Source: Rhodospirillaceae bacterium
GTDB lineage: Bacteria; Pseudomonadota; Alphaproteobacteria; Reyranellales; Reyranellaceae
Assembly (NCBI GenBank): GCA_009772935.1
Contig: WOUR01000004.1
Coordinates: forward strand, 1 to 64,000
Direction: 5' to 3'
Length of the DNA stretch: 64,000 bases
Below the pieces are notes generated by a model that was given only the letters and a program-made list of their open reading frames with translations, did no database searches and was not told the origin of the DNA. Positions 8,157 through 16,941 of this stretch are shown piece after piece; position 1 is the first letter of the stretch; each line of letters starts with the position of its first letter. Made by a program: the position numbers and the translations under genes.

Positions 8157-9050
8157 ATGACGGACATGATCGGATTTATCGGCGTCGGCACCATGGGCGA
8201 ACCGATGTGCCGCAATCTCGCGCGCAAGAGCGGCATGACCGTGCTCGCCGCCGATCGTGACAAGGGGCCTCTGGAGAGGCTGGCAGCCGACGGCGTGAAG
8301 ACGGCCTCGGTCGACGAGATCGCAAGAAGTTGCCGTACGATCTTCCTCTCCTTGCCGGGCGGCAAGGAAGTCGAGGAAGTCTGCCTGGGTGACGGCGGAC
8401 TGGTCTCGAAGGCCAGGCTCGGGTGGACCGTGGTCGATCTCAGTACCGCGCCGCCGGTTCTGGCGCGGAGGCTCTATGAGGAGTTCCAGGGCAAGGCCTC
8501 TGCCTTCGCCGACGCCCCGGTCGCGCGCACGCGACAGGCCGCGATCGACGGCACGCTCTCGATCATGGTGGGCGCGACCGTGCCGACCTTCGAGCGTATC
8601 GCGCCGCTGCTGCGCCACATGGCGAGCGAGGTCACGCATTGCGGCGACGTCGGCGCGGGCCAGACGGTCAAGATCCTGAACAACATGATCCTGTTCCAGA
8701 CCGTGGTGGCACTGGCAGAGGGCCTGTCGATCGCGCGGGCGAACGGCGTCGACGGCAAGGTCCTGTTCGAGACGCTCACCAAGGGCTCGGCGGATTCGTT
8801 CGCGCTGCGCAATCACGGCATGAAGGCGTTGCTGACGGGGGTCTTCCCGGAGCGCGCCTTCTCGACGAAGTACGCGCTTAAGGATCTGGGCTATGCCATC
8901 GACATGGCCGAGCAGGCCGGCGTGCCGGCGCTGGGCGCCGACGTGGCGCGCGAGGTGATGGAGCGCGCGGTGGAACTGGGACATGGCGAGGAATACTGGC
9001 CGGTGCTGCTCAAGGCCATCGCGGACGCAACCGGCAAGCCCAAGGCTTGA
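8157..9050 (+). CDS. NAD(P)-dependent oxidoreductase, 3-hydroxyisobutyrate dehydrogenase family
   Basis: A 297-residue beta-hydroxyacid dehydrogenase. The Rossmann fingerprint GFIGVGTMGEPMCRNL is at residues 6-21 and the catalytic lysine is K172 in 'GDVGAGQTVKILNNM'. The substrate loop that is usually DAPVSGG reads DAPVARTRQAA here (119-129), so the S-G-G that normally holds the carboxylate is replaced and the substrate may differ from 3-hydroxyisobutyrate or tartronate semialdehyde. It starts one base after the cupin stop and is probably co-transcribed with it. Confidence 0.88.
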   Translation: MTDMIGFIGVGTMGEPMCRNLARKSGMTVLAADRDKGPLERLAADGVKTASVDEIARSCRTIFLSLPGGKEVEEVCLGDGGLVSKARLGWTVVDLSTAPPVLARRLYEEFQGKASAFADAPVARTRQAAIDGTLSIMVGATVPTFERIAPLLRHMASEVTHCGDVGAGQTVKILNNMILFQTVVALAEGLSIARANGVDGKVLFETLTKGSADSFALRNHGMKALLTGVFPERAFSTKYALKDLGYAIDMAEQAGVPALGADVAREVMERAVELGHGEEYWPVLLKAIADATGKPKA

Positions 9051-9076
9051 CCTGAGGCGGCTTTCCTCGCGGCGGC

Positions 9077-10117
9077 CTACAGTCTGAACCGCAGGCTGGC
9101 GCGAGTCCCTTCGACTCCCGTGTCGTACTCGACCTTGGACTGGAGGTTGGCGGCCATCGCGGTCACGACGCGCGTTCCCAGCCCCGTGCCCTGCGCCGCT
9201 CCGGTGCCCTTCCATCCCACGCCATCGTCCTCGACGGCGAGCGAGACCGTGTCGTCGCCGATCCGTTGCAGGATCACCCGGATCTCGCCGCGCATGCCGG
9301 CCGGATAGGCGTATTTGTAGGCGTTGGTCAGCAGTTCCGTGACGATCACCCCGATCGAAACGGCCTTGTCCGTCGGCACGCGGATGTCGGCGTCGGCGTG
9401 CAGCGCCACCGTGTTCTTCTTCTCGACGGCGTCGATGGCGGCACTCAATTCGTCGATCAGGCTCATGAGATAGGAACCCAGTTCGACGATGCGCACGTCG
9501 GAAGAGGTGTAGAGGCGGCGGTGGATGCCGGCGACCGCCATGATGCGCGCTTGCATCTCCAGCAGGGCGCTGCGGGCCGCGTCGTCCTGGACGGCGTTGG
9601 CCTGGAGGCGGGCGAGCGAGGCGACCAGCGCCAGCGAGTTGGCGACGCGGTGGTTGACCTCGTGCAGCAGGAGCTCGGCGCGGTCGCGGGCCTCGCGGAT
9701 GGTGCGCTGGGCTTCCTCCGCCTCGGCCTTGAGCCGCTGTTGCTGCAGGGAGGAGCGGATGGCTGAGCCCAGCAGCTCGCGGAAGTGGCCCTGCACATCC
9801 TTCCAGACATAGTCGGCGGCGCCGGCCTTGAGCGCGGCGACGGCGACGCGTGCGTCCTCCGAGCCCGTCACGTAGACCACCGGCACGTCGATGGTGACGC
9901 GCTGGATCTTGGCCAGCACGTCGAGGCCGGTCTCGTTGGTCAGATTGTGATCGAGGGCAATGGCATCGAACTTCTCGGCAGCCAGGAGCGCAAGCCCTTC
10001 GTCACCGGAGGCGACATGCCTGATGCCGATGCCGTGCGGCGCGAGCGCGCGCTCCACAAGCCTGCCGATACCCGCATCGTCGTCGATGTAGAGGACCCTG
10101 ACCTGATCCATTTTCAA
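9077..10117 (-). CDS. Response regulator receiver / HisKA_2-type histidine kinase fusion
   Basis: A 346-residue cytoplasmic protein. Residues about 5-120 are a receiver domain with the phospho-acceptor at D56 (FDAIALDHNLT), an acidic cluster DDD at 12-14 and K106 (VWKD). A coiled coil of about 120-150 leads into a HisKA_2/HWE-like dimerisation box 'LLHEVNHRVANSLALV' with the likely phospho-histidine H156. The ATPase domain follows with 'VTELLTNAYKYAYP' (N-box), 'DDGVGWKG' and 'GTGLGTRVV'. The usual HR-x-K-N reads HRVAN. It overlaps the upstream response regulator gene by 4 bases, so the three genes 12042-9077 probably form one phosphorelay operon. Confidence 0.9.
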   Translation of the reverse strand: MKMDQVRVLYIDDDAGIGRLVERALAPHGIGIRHVASGDEGLALLAAEKFDAIALDHNLTNETGLDVLAKIQRVTIDVPVVYVTGSEDARVAVAALKAGAADYVWKDVQGHFRELLGSAIRSSLQQQRLKAEAEEAQRTIREARDRAELLLHEVNHRVANSLALVASLARLQANAVQDDAARSALLEMQARIMAVAGIHRRLYTSSDVRIVELGSYLMSLIDELSAAIDAVEKKNTVALHADADIRVPTDKAVSIGVIVTELLTNAYKYAYPAGMRGEIRVILQRIGDDTVSLAVEDDGVGWKGTGAAQGTGLGTRVVTAMAANLQSKVEYDTGVEGTRASLRFRL

Positions 10118-10554
10118 TCGGTGGCCGGGACCTGCATCACGGATAGAAAGAGGCCGAGCTGCTGGATCGCGTTGGCGAAGCTTTCGTAGTTCACCGGCTT
10201 GGTGATGTAGACGTTGGCGCCGAGATCGTAGCAGCGCTTGATCTCGCGCTGGTCGTCCGTGGTCGTGAGCACGATGACCGGCGAGCGCTTGAGATGCGTG
10301 TTCGACTTGACCTTCGCCAGGATGTCCACGCCGGTCATGTCGGGCAGGTTGAGGTCCAGCAGGATGAGCAGCGAGCGTGCGCTGTTCTCCTCACCGGTCC
10401 CGTCGGCGCCGAGCAGATAGGCGAGCGCCGAGGTGCCATCCTTGAAGGCGAGGATCTCGTTATTGACGCCGGCGCGGCGGATGTTCCGCTCGATGAGCCT
10501 GGCATGTCCTTCATCGTCTTCCACCATGACGATGGAAACGGGCTTCGCGTTCAT
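10114..10554 (-). CDS. Single-domain response regulator (Rcp1-like)
   Basis: A 146-residue receiver domain with no output domain. The phospho-acceptor is D67 in 'LLILLDLNLPDMTG', the acidic pair is E12-D13-D14, T97 is in 'VIVLTTTDD' and the lysine is K119 in 'VYITKPVNYESF'. The inserted loop after residue 48 (GADGTGEENSARS) and the 'LDLNLP' context resemble Rcp1-type regulators, which work with phytochrome-like or CHASE-type kinases. It lies between a CHASE3 kinase and a receiver-kinase fusion, so a phosphate-shuttle role between them is likely. Ten bases separate it from the kinase gene upstream. Confidence 0.92.
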   Translation of the reverse strand: MNAKPVSIVMVEDDEGHARLIERNIRRAGVNNEILAFKDGTSALAYLLGADGTGEENSARSLLILLDLNLPDMTGVDILAKVKSNTHLKRSPVIVLTTTDDQREIKRCYDLGANVYITKPVNYESFANAIQQLGLFLSVMQVPATD

Positions 10555-10563
10555 TCGCAGCCT

Positions 10564-12042
10564 CTACCGTGTCGTTGAGTTTTCGTTGAGCCGGAGCCGT
10601 CGCGGCAAATCTATCCGAAACGTCGTACCGCGACCAAGTTCGGACTGCACCGTAATGTCGCCGCCCAAGCGACGGACGAGGGCGCGGACATGGGCGAGCC
10701 CGATGCCTTCGCCGGGGCGGTCCTGGGCACCCGCCCGCCGGAACAGTTCGAAGATGCGCTCGTGGTCCTGTTCGGCAATGCCGCGGCCGTTGTCGGTGAT
10801 GTCAATGTGCACGCGCCGAGTCGTTTCGCCGGTGGTGATGACGATGCGCCCCGGCCGGTCGCGCGCCAGATACTTGACAGCATTGTCCACGACGTTGCCG
10901 ACGACCTGCTCCATGGCCAGGCGGTCGCTGACGAGAGCGGGGGCGGACGAGGGCACTGCGATCTCTGCGCCGACTTCGTCCGTTTGATGCCGAACGCTGG
11001 CGGCGGCGCTCCTGAACAGAGACACGAGATCGACGGGTTCGGGCCGCAATTCCCGCCGCCCTTCGCGGGAAAGCTTGAGGATGGCGTTGATCAGCCCGTC
11101 CATCTTGCCCGTCGACGCCCGTATGAAGCGCAGTGCCTCGGGAATGTCCTCTTCGGTCGCCACCCGCGCCCTGTCTACCATCGTCGTGTCGCCAGCGACG
11201 TAAGGGCCGACCGCCTTCATGGCGGCTTCCAGTTCGCTGGTGAAGCCCATGATGTTCACCAGCGGCGATCGCAGGTCGTGACTCACGATGTAGGCGAAGC
11301 GCTGGATCTCGTCATTGGCCCGCGTCAGGGCCTCGGTGCGTTCGGCCACCCGTTCCTCGAGCCCGACATTCAGGGCCTGTAGTTCGGACCGGGCCGCCAC
11401 CAACTCGCGCGTGTACTGAAGCACCGTCCAGGAAGCTCCGGCGGCGAACAACACGGTCAGGAGACTGCCGGCCGCGGTCACCCAAGTCAGGATCTCGGCG
11501 CCCTCGGTGACGGCCTGAAGGCGCGCGGCGACCCTTCCTTCGGCATTCGAGATCAGTTGGGCGAGCCTAGTCCGGGCGTTTTCCATCAGTAGGCGCCCGC
11601 GATCCGACAAGACGGTCTGGATCGCCGCGTCCCGCTGGCCCGCCTTGGCCTGTTCGATGGTTTCCGTCAGCTCCGCCATCTTGGCGTCGATCACGCCGGA
11701 AAGCTCATTGACCGCGGCCAGCTGCGCGGCGTCCCTGGCGACGAGTTCCCGCAGGCTGGCCATGTCTCTGCGCAGGCGGGGCTGGGCGCGCTCGAAGGGA
11801 GCGAGATAGCGCGTCTCGCCGGTCAGCAGGTAGCCGCGCTGACCCGTCTCGGCGTCGATGGTGGCCGCGAGGAGATTGGTCGTAAGGGCGCGTATGTCGC
11901 GCTCCAGGACGGCCTCTTCTGCATGCTGGGCCGTCCGCACGGACAGCCAGGCCGAGACGGCGACGATGGACAGCAGCACGATTACGCCGGCGGCGAGAAA
12001 GGTGATCGTGCGGCGGGCGACCGATGAACCGATCAGAGGCAT
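10564..12042 (-). CDS. CHASE3-domain sensor histidine kinase
   Basis: A 492-residue membrane kinase. Transmembrane helix 1 is at about residues 12-33. A periplasmic CHASE3 domain (about 38-178) shows the family signature TGQRGYLLTGETRYLAPF at 66-83. Transmembrane helix 2 is at about 185-206 and a coiled coil at about 212-247. HisKA has H255 in 'YIVSHDLRSPLVNIMGF'. HATPase_c has N387 in 'GNVVDNAVKY', 'DNGRGI' at 417-422 and 'GEGIGLAHV' at about 444-452. It is the promoter-proximal gene of the three-gene signalling operon. The signal sensed is unknown. Confidence 0.93.
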   Translation of the reverse strand: MPLIGSSVARRTITFLAAGVIVLLSIVAVSAWLSVRTAQHAEEAVLERDIRALTTNLLAATIDAETGQRGYLLTGETRYLAPFERAQPRLRRDMASLRELVARDAAQLAAVNELSGVIDAKMAELTETIEQAKAGQRDAAIQTVLSDRGRLLMENARTRLAQLISNAEGRVAARLQAVTEGAEILTWVTAAGSLLTVLFAAGASWTVLQYTRELVAARSELQALNVGLEERVAERTEALTRANDEIQRFAYIVSHDLRSPLVNIMGFTSELEAAMKAVGPYVAGDTTMVDRARVATEEDIPEALRFIRASTGKMDGLINAILKLSREGRRELRPEPVDLVSLFRSAAASVRHQTDEVGAEIAVPSSAPALVSDRLAMEQVVGNVVDNAVKYLARDRPGRIVITTGETTRRVHIDITDNGRGIAEQDHERIFELFRRAGAQDRPGEGIGLAHVRALVRRLGGDITVQSELGRGTTFRIDLPRRLRLNENSTTR

Positions 12043-12140
12043 GGGAACAGTGGGACTCGCAGGGACAGAGCGGACACCTGCGGGCCTTCAGGTATCGATG
12101 AGGATAGTACGGAAAGGAGTTGCCCGTCCATGTGCAACGT

Positions 12141-12530
12141 TCAACTCTGGTCGATGTCGCCTTCGCTCAGGAGGCCAGCGCGAAGGGCAGCTTCCAGCGG
12201 CGTGTCGAGTCTGAAGAGGCGCTGGGTGGCGAAGCCGGAGTAGCGATCCGTCGGTTCGGCCTGCGCCAGTGCCGCGACGGCGTCTGCGTCGGTCTGGACT
12301 TCGAAACCGCACAGAATTTCCGGGAAGCCGCCCGCCCGCGAAACCGTCAGGGCAAAGGCCCCGTCGGACGCCATCCCGCCGATGAAGCGATGGAGCAGGT
12401 CACGCAAGCCGCGCAGCCGTCGACTCCCGATCTCGTCCGCACCCACGTCGACCGCCACCGCGGCCACCAGATGCCCTTGCGGAAAATTCTTGAGAAAGGC
12501 CGGCCACGAGAGAGTGCGCATGCCGCACAT
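12141..12530 (-). CDS. Hypothetical protein
   Basis: An open frame of about 129 residues that I do not recognise. It contains 'WPAFLKNFPQGHLVAAVAVDVGADEIGSR', a helical 'LRGLRDLLHRFIGGM', then a strand-rich half 'GAFALTVSRAGGFPEILCGFEV' and an acidic end. It looks like a soluble cytoplasmic protein. The start is uncertain: ATG at 12530, 12521 or farther upstream, none with a clear ribosome binding site. It is divergent from the M81 gene and lies upstream of the kinase operon on the same strand. Confidence 0.5.
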   Translation of the reverse strand: MCGMRTLSWPAFLKNFPQGHLVAAVAVDVGADEIGSRRLRGLRDLLHRFIGGMASDGAFALTVSRAGGFPEILCGFEVQTDADAVAALAQAEPTDRYSGFATQRLFRLDTPLEAALRAGLLSEGDIDQS

Positions 12531-12609
12531 AACGCACGTGTCTCGCAATCGCTGCCTCATATGCGTAATACTGTGCCGCCGGACGGAAATGTTTTCGGGG
12601 AGACTTGGC

Positions 12610-14133
12610 ATGGCGCGTATCGCGGTTGGCGGCTTTCAGCATGAGACGAACACCTTTGCGCCGCAGCAGGCGACGTGGGAGGAGTTCGTGCGCGCCGATG
12701 CCTGGCCGCCGCTGCTGCGCGGGCCGGAGATGATTGCCGGCGTCGAGGGCTTCAACATCCCGATCGCCGGCGCGGTCAGGAAGTTGACGGAGCTCGGCCA
12801 CGAGATCGTGCCGCTTGCCTGGGCGGCCGCCGCGCCGGCGTCCTACGTGACCGAGGACGCCTATGAGAAGATGTGGGCGCTGTTCGACGAGGACCTGAAG
12901 AAGCACGGACCGTTCGACGCGGTCTATCTCGACCTGCACGGCGCCATGGTCGCCGAGAACACCGAGGACGGCGAGGGCGAGCTGCTGCGCCGCATCCGCG
13001 GCATCGTGGGCGACACGCTGCCGATCGTGGCCAGCCTCGACTATCACGCCAACCTGACGCCCGAGATGGCGGAGTTGGCCACGGCGCTGGTCGGCTATCG
13101 CACCTATCCGCATATCGACATGGCGGTAACCGGCAGCCGCGCAATCGAGCTCCTGGACAAGCTGCTGCGCGAGAAGCGGCCGGTCTATCGCGCCTACCGC
13201 CAGCTCGACTTCCTGATTCCGCTGGTGTGGCAGTGCACCTTCATCGAGCCGGCCAAGGGCATTTTCGACCTGGTGGGCGAGCTCGAGGCGGGCGAGAAGA
13301 GCCACAATCAGGGGATTGTCAGCGTGACGCACACGCCGGGCTTCCCGCCGGCCGACATCGCCCAGTGCGGCCCGGCGCTGGTCGTCTACGGCCACGACAA
13401 GGAGGCTGTGGAGGCTGCCGCCGACAAGCTCGCCGCCACGGTGAAGGCCCAGGAGAAGGCGTTTGACGGCGAACTGCTCGATCCCGACCAGGCCGCCCTT
13501 CGCGCCATCGAACTGTCGAAGCACGCCACCAAGCCGATCGTGCTGGCCGACGTGCAGGACAATCCCGGCGCCGGCGGCACATCGGACACGATCGGCCTGC
13601 TGGCGGCCCTGATGCGTCACAAGGCCAAGGGCGCGGTGATCGGCATGATCGTCGATGAGGGCGCGGCCAAGGAAGCCGTCGAGACGGGCGAGGGCAACGT
13701 CATGCGCCGCGGCATCGGCGCGGTCGTGGGCTATGGCGGTGAGAAGCCGGTCGAGGCCGACTGGCGCGTGGTCAAGCTGAGCGACGGCGTCTTCACCGGC
13801 ACCGGCCCGTTCTATGGCGGCGCGAAGTTCCAGATCGGGCCGATGGCGCTGCTGACAGACGAGGCCTCGGGCGTCTCGGCGGTCATCGCCTGCAAGCGGG
13901 TGCAGGCGGCCGACCAGGAGATGTTTCGCGCGGTCGGCGTCGAGCCGTCGAGGGTGCCGATCCTGGGCCTGAAATCGACGGTCCATTTCCGCGCCGACTT
14001 CCAGCCGATCGCCGAGACGATCCTGGTCGTGCAGTCGACCGGTGCGCACATCACCGATCCGCTGGACATGCCCTACAAGCAGCTGCGCAAGGGCATCAGG
14101 CTGAAGCCGATGGGCCCCGTGCACCAAGGCTGA
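12610..14133 (+). CDS. M81 family metallopeptidase (MlrC/microcystinase-like)
   Basis: A 507-residue protein with the two-domain MlrC architecture. The N-terminal M81 domain carries the signature GGFQHETNTF at residues 7-16, 'LDLHGAM' at 107-113, 'SLDYHANL' at 142-149 and 'GYRTYPHID' at 162-170, where the conserved D/H residues are the predicted zinc ligands. The C-terminal MlrC domain includes 'LADVQDNPGAGGTSDTIGLL'. A GGGGAGA-type ribosome binding site precedes ATG 12610. MlrC completes microcystin degradation, but most soil homologues act on unknown linear peptides or amide compounds. It converges with a DUF1028/Bug/LysR group on the other strand. Confidence 0.9.
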   Translation: MARIAVGGFQHETNTFAPQQATWEEFVRADAWPPLLRGPEMIAGVEGFNIPIAGAVRKLTELGHEIVPLAWAAAAPASYVTEDAYEKMWALFDEDLKKHGPFDAVYLDLHGAMVAENTEDGEGELLRRIRGIVGDTLPIVASLDYHANLTPEMAELATALVGYRTYPHIDMAVTGSRAIELLDKLLREKRPVYRAYRQLDFLIPLVWQCTFIEPAKGIFDLVGELEAGEKSHNQGIVSVTHTPGFPPADIAQCGPALVVYGHDKEAVEAAADKLAATVKAQEKAFDGELLDPDQAALRAIELSKHATKPIVLADVQDNPGAGGTSDTIGLLAALMRHKAKGAVIGMIVDEGAAKEAVETGEGNVMRRGIGAVVGYGGEKPVEADWRVVKLSDGVFTGTGPFYGGAKFQIGPMALLTDEASGVSAVIACKRVQAADQEMFRAVGVEPSRVPILGLKSTVHFRADFQPIAETILVVQSTGAHITDPLDMPYKQLRKGIRLKPMGPVHQG

Positions 14134-14146
14134 AGGCTCGGGCCGG

Positions 14147-14875
14147 CTATTGCTGGGAGACGACCTCCACCAGGTGATTGGGCTTCCAGCCCGGGACCAC
14201 TTCCATGCGGCGTTGCCACCAGCGCGGCAATCCCGCGGGGTTGGTCTTGCGCTGGAGATAGAAGCCCTGCAGCGGGCTGACGAATTCCCATATGCGTCGC
14301 AGTTCCTTGACCGGCGTGTCGTGGACGTCGACGCGCAGATCGACGAGCGGCACGGGCTCGGGACCGTGGACGAGAAGCGCGGCCGACGTTAGTCCTTCCG
14401 GCTGCCCGTTCGAGCGCGCCCCGGCCTCCAGGGCGCGCACCAGGCGCTCCGCCAGTGGCAGATCACCGCCCTGGGTGGCGCTGAATTCCCTCCACGTGTC
14501 GTCTAGGCAGGTCTCGGTGAGAACGTTGCCGGCGACGGCGAACCCTTCGCCGAGCCGGTGGCCGCAATGGGCCGGTGCATTCGCCCCGGTGAAGCCCGCA
14601 ACGCCGCCGAACATGTCGACCAGCGTCACTTGGCGGCTCTGCCAGTAGGGGTCCTTGGCGGCGAGTTCCGCCAGCGCGCCTTCGGCAGAAGCGCCCGCTG
14701 CAAGCAGCTGGCCAGCCAAGGCCCGGTGAATGGGGGAGGCAACCACCTGGTAGGCCACGGCAGCCCGTCCGCCGACTACCAGCGGCACGGCACTCCCGAC
14801 CATGGGCGAATAGGTGGCGACACCCACGCCGTACTGGCCGGTGCGCGGGCAGCAGGCAACGATCGAGTAGGTCAT
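14147..14875 (-). CDS. DUF1028 domain-containing protein (Ntn-hydrolase fold)
   Basis: A 242-residue protein starting MTYSIVACCPRTGQYGVGVAT, the conserved DUF1028 N-terminus. It continues with 'GSAVPLVVGGRAAVAYQV', 'SRQVTLVDMFGGVAGFTG' and 'AVAGNVLTETCLDDTWREF', all core DUF1028 blocks. The family adopts an Ntn-hydrolase-like fold and often sits near peptidase or amidohydrolase genes. No enzyme activity is firmly established for it. It lies 23 bases after the Bug receptor gene on the same strand and converges with the M81 gene, so a shared role in uptake and hydrolysis of an amide or peptide is plausible. Confidence 0.88.
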   Translation of the reverse strand: MTYSIVACCPRTGQYGVGVATYSPMVGSAVPLVVGGRAAVAYQVVASPIHRALAGQLLAAGASAEGALAELAAKDPYWQSRQVTLVDMFGGVAGFTGANAPAHCGHRLGEGFAVAGNVLTETCLDDTWREFSATQGGDLPLAERLVRALEAGARSNGQPEGLTSAALLVHGPEPVPLVDLRVDVHDTPVKELRRIWEFVSPLQGFYLQRKTNPAGLPRWWQRRMEVVPGWKPNHLVEVVSQQ

Positions 14876-14898
14876 GTCCTTTTTTCCTTTCCGGAACG

Positions 14899-15849
14899 TC
14901 AGGGCTTGAGGGTGGCCTTCGCGCGCTCCCAGTCGCGCTGGAACGTGGCGCGCAGCGATTCGGCGTCGGGTGGGCCGAGCAACAGGCCCATGGCCTCGAT
15001 GCGACGGCGCACCTCGGGCTCGCCGAGGATTGCCGACACTTCAGTGTTGAGGCGAGCGATCACGTCAGGCGGCGTCGCGGCCGGGGCGAAAAGCGCGTTG
15101 ATGGCCAGCGCGTCGATGGGCACACCCGCTTCAAGCAAGGTCGGCACCTCGGGGAAGTCGGGAACGCGTTGCGCCATCGCCGTCGCCAGGACGCGGAGTT
15201 TGCCGTCACGCACCAGCGGCATCTGCACGGCCGCCGAGCCGACGTTGACCTGGATGACGCCCGCGAGGAGATCGAGGTTGAGCGGCGGCAATCCCCGATA
15301 GATGAGATGCTCCATCCGGCTGCCCGCGGCTTTCTCAAGGGCGAGACAGGCCTGATGATCGCCGCCGCCCTCGCCGAGGATACCGCAGTTCAGCCTGCCG
15401 GGATTGGCGCGCAGGTAGGCGAGGAATTCAGGCATGTTGGTCGCCGGCACGGACGGATGAACCACGAGCACGCTGGGAAGGCCCGCGACGAAGGCGACGG
15501 CGGCGAGATCCTTCGTCGGATCGAAGCGCAAGTCTTTCATGTTGGCGGCGACCGGCAGGATGGCGCTGCTGTTCATCAGAAGGGTGCGGCCGTCGGGCTT
15601 GGCGCCGGCGACCAGCTGGGCGGCAATGACACCGCCCGCACCAGCTCGATTGTCGGCGATGACCGAGACGCCGAGGCGCGCGGAAAGCCTTTCCGCCACG
15701 ATGCGGGCGAGAGTGTCCGTGACGCCGCCGGCTGCGTAGGGGACCACGATGGTGATGGAGCCACCGGGCCAGCCCGACTGGGCCTGCGACGGCGACGCGC
15801 TCAGGGCCAGAGCCAGCAGGAAGACACAGACGCGGCCGATGCCGTTCAT
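14899..15849 (-). CDS. Bug family tripartite tricarboxylate transporter substrate-binding protein (orphan)
   Basis: A 316-residue periplasmic binding protein. A signal peptide (VCVFLLALALSASPSQAQS) is followed by the Bug core 'ITIVVPYAAGGVTDTLARIVAERLS', here seen in part as VVPYAAGGVTDTLARI, then 'VIADNRAGAGGVIAAQLV'. The fold binds small carboxylates. No TctA/TctB membrane components lie in the window, so it is an orphan receptor. Its distance to DUF1028 (23 bases) suggests co-transcription; the LysR gene ends 107 bases upstream. Confidence 0.9.
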   Translation of the reverse strand: MNGIGRVCVFLLALALSASPSQAQSGWPGGSITIVVPYAAGGVTDTLARIVAERLSARLGVSVIADNRAGAGGVIAAQLVAGAKPDGRTLLMNSSAILPVAANMKDLRFDPTKDLAAVAFVAGLPSVLVVHPSVPATNMPEFLAYLRANPGRLNCGILGEGGGDHQACLALEKAAGSRMEHLIYRGLPPLNLDLLAGVIQVNVGSAAVQMPLVRDGKLRVLATAMAQRVPDFPEVPTLLEAGVPIDALAINALFAPAATPPDVIARLNTEVSAILGEPEVRRRIEAMGLLLGPPDAESLRATFQRDWERAKATLKP

Positions 15850-15956
15850 CGTAAAGCTCCCGGAAGTGGAGCCTCCTCAGTACAGGGCGCGGCGCCTCCG
15901 GACGTTGGCAAAGCGGATAAGGCAGGTTGCGCAGGATTCGCAGGCTGACCCGTCGC

Positions 15957-16877
15957 TCAGTCGGTGATGAGGAAGCTCCCGGCGGAAACCAGGACGGCGA
16001 TCTCCTCGCCGAGCGCGTCCGCCAGGTGCCGAGCGGCGCGCGACGGTTTTCGCCCACCAGAGAGGCCCAGCATCAGCGTCCGGACGATCGGGGGATTGTC
16101 CACCGGCGCGGCTGAAAGCTTGCCGCTTTCGAGATCGGCCCGCACCGCGTGCAGAGAGACGAAGACATGGGCCAATCCGTTCGCGGCAAGCGTTCGTAGC
16201 GCCTGGAGTGCGCCGACCTCGAAGCGCACGTCGAGAGCGAGCCCGCGCTCCTTCGCGAGCGCCTCCAGATGCTGACGGAAGGACTCGCCGGTGTCCGGCA
16301 GGGCCAGAGACACGTCTGCCAGGTGTGAAAAAGGCAGCGGCCGATCCAGCCGGTAATTGCGGGAGCGTTCTCCGGCGAGAAGGAGGCGTTCAGAGAACAG
16401 CGGCTTCAGGGACGGACGGTGCGTCGATTGCCTGTCGAAGAACAACGCAACGTCGAGATCACCGGCTTGCAGCATGCGCTGCAACTGTGTCGATACGCCG
16501 CCGACGAGGCGAATGTTCACCGCGGGATGACGGGGCATGAACCCGGTTGCCAGACGCGCGCTCAGGGTATCCAGCAGAAGCCAGGGAATGCCGACGGCGA
16601 CCTTGCCGGCGATCGCCTCATGCGAAGACAGCATCTCCGATTTGAGCTGATCGAGTGCGGCGAGGATGGGTTGTGCGCGCTCGATCAGATGGCGTCCGGC
16701 CTCGGTCGGTGTCAGACCGCGACCGTGGCGTCGGAACAGAGGTGTACGAAACTCCGCTTCGAGGAGGCGGATCTGACGGCTGAGGGCAGTCTCGACGATG
16801 CGCAGTCGATCCGCGGCCTTCTTCAGGCTGCCGACTTCGGCCACCACGAGCAGGGTTCGCAACTGGCGCAAGTCCAT
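15957..16877 (-). CDS. LysR family transcriptional regulator
   Basis: A 306-residue regulator starting MDLRQLRTLLVVAEVGSLKK, with the winged helix-turn-helix in residues about 1-62 (A..L.i.e.ALSRQIR.LE), then a linker helix and the two-lobed effector-binding domain 'AGKVAVGIPWLLLDTL...'. A GGTGAG sequence before ATG 16877 supports the start. It lies upstream of the Bug and DUF1028 genes on the same strand and just downstream of an MFS gene. The regulated operon is probably one of these. The effector is unknown. Confidence 0.9.
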   Translation of the reverse strand: MDLRQLRTLLVVAEVGSLKKAADRLRIVETALSRQIRLLEAEFRTPLFRRHGRGLTPTEAGRHLIERAQPILAALDQLKSEMLSSHEAIAGKVAVGIPWLLLDTLSARLATGFMPRHPAVNIRLVGGVSTQLQRMLQAGDLDVALFFDRQSTHRPSLKPLFSERLLLAGERSRNYRLDRPLPFSHLADVSLALPDTGESFRQHLEALAKERGLALDVRFEVGALQALRTLAANGLAHVFVSLHAVRADLESGKLSAAPVDNPPIVRTLMLGLSGGRKPSRAARHLADALGEEIAVLVSAGSFLITD

Positions 16878-16941
16878 CGGCTCACCAACAATCCTGTGCT
16901 CTTGCAGCATGCGTAGCACGGGCTGGGCGAAAGCTCGTCCA

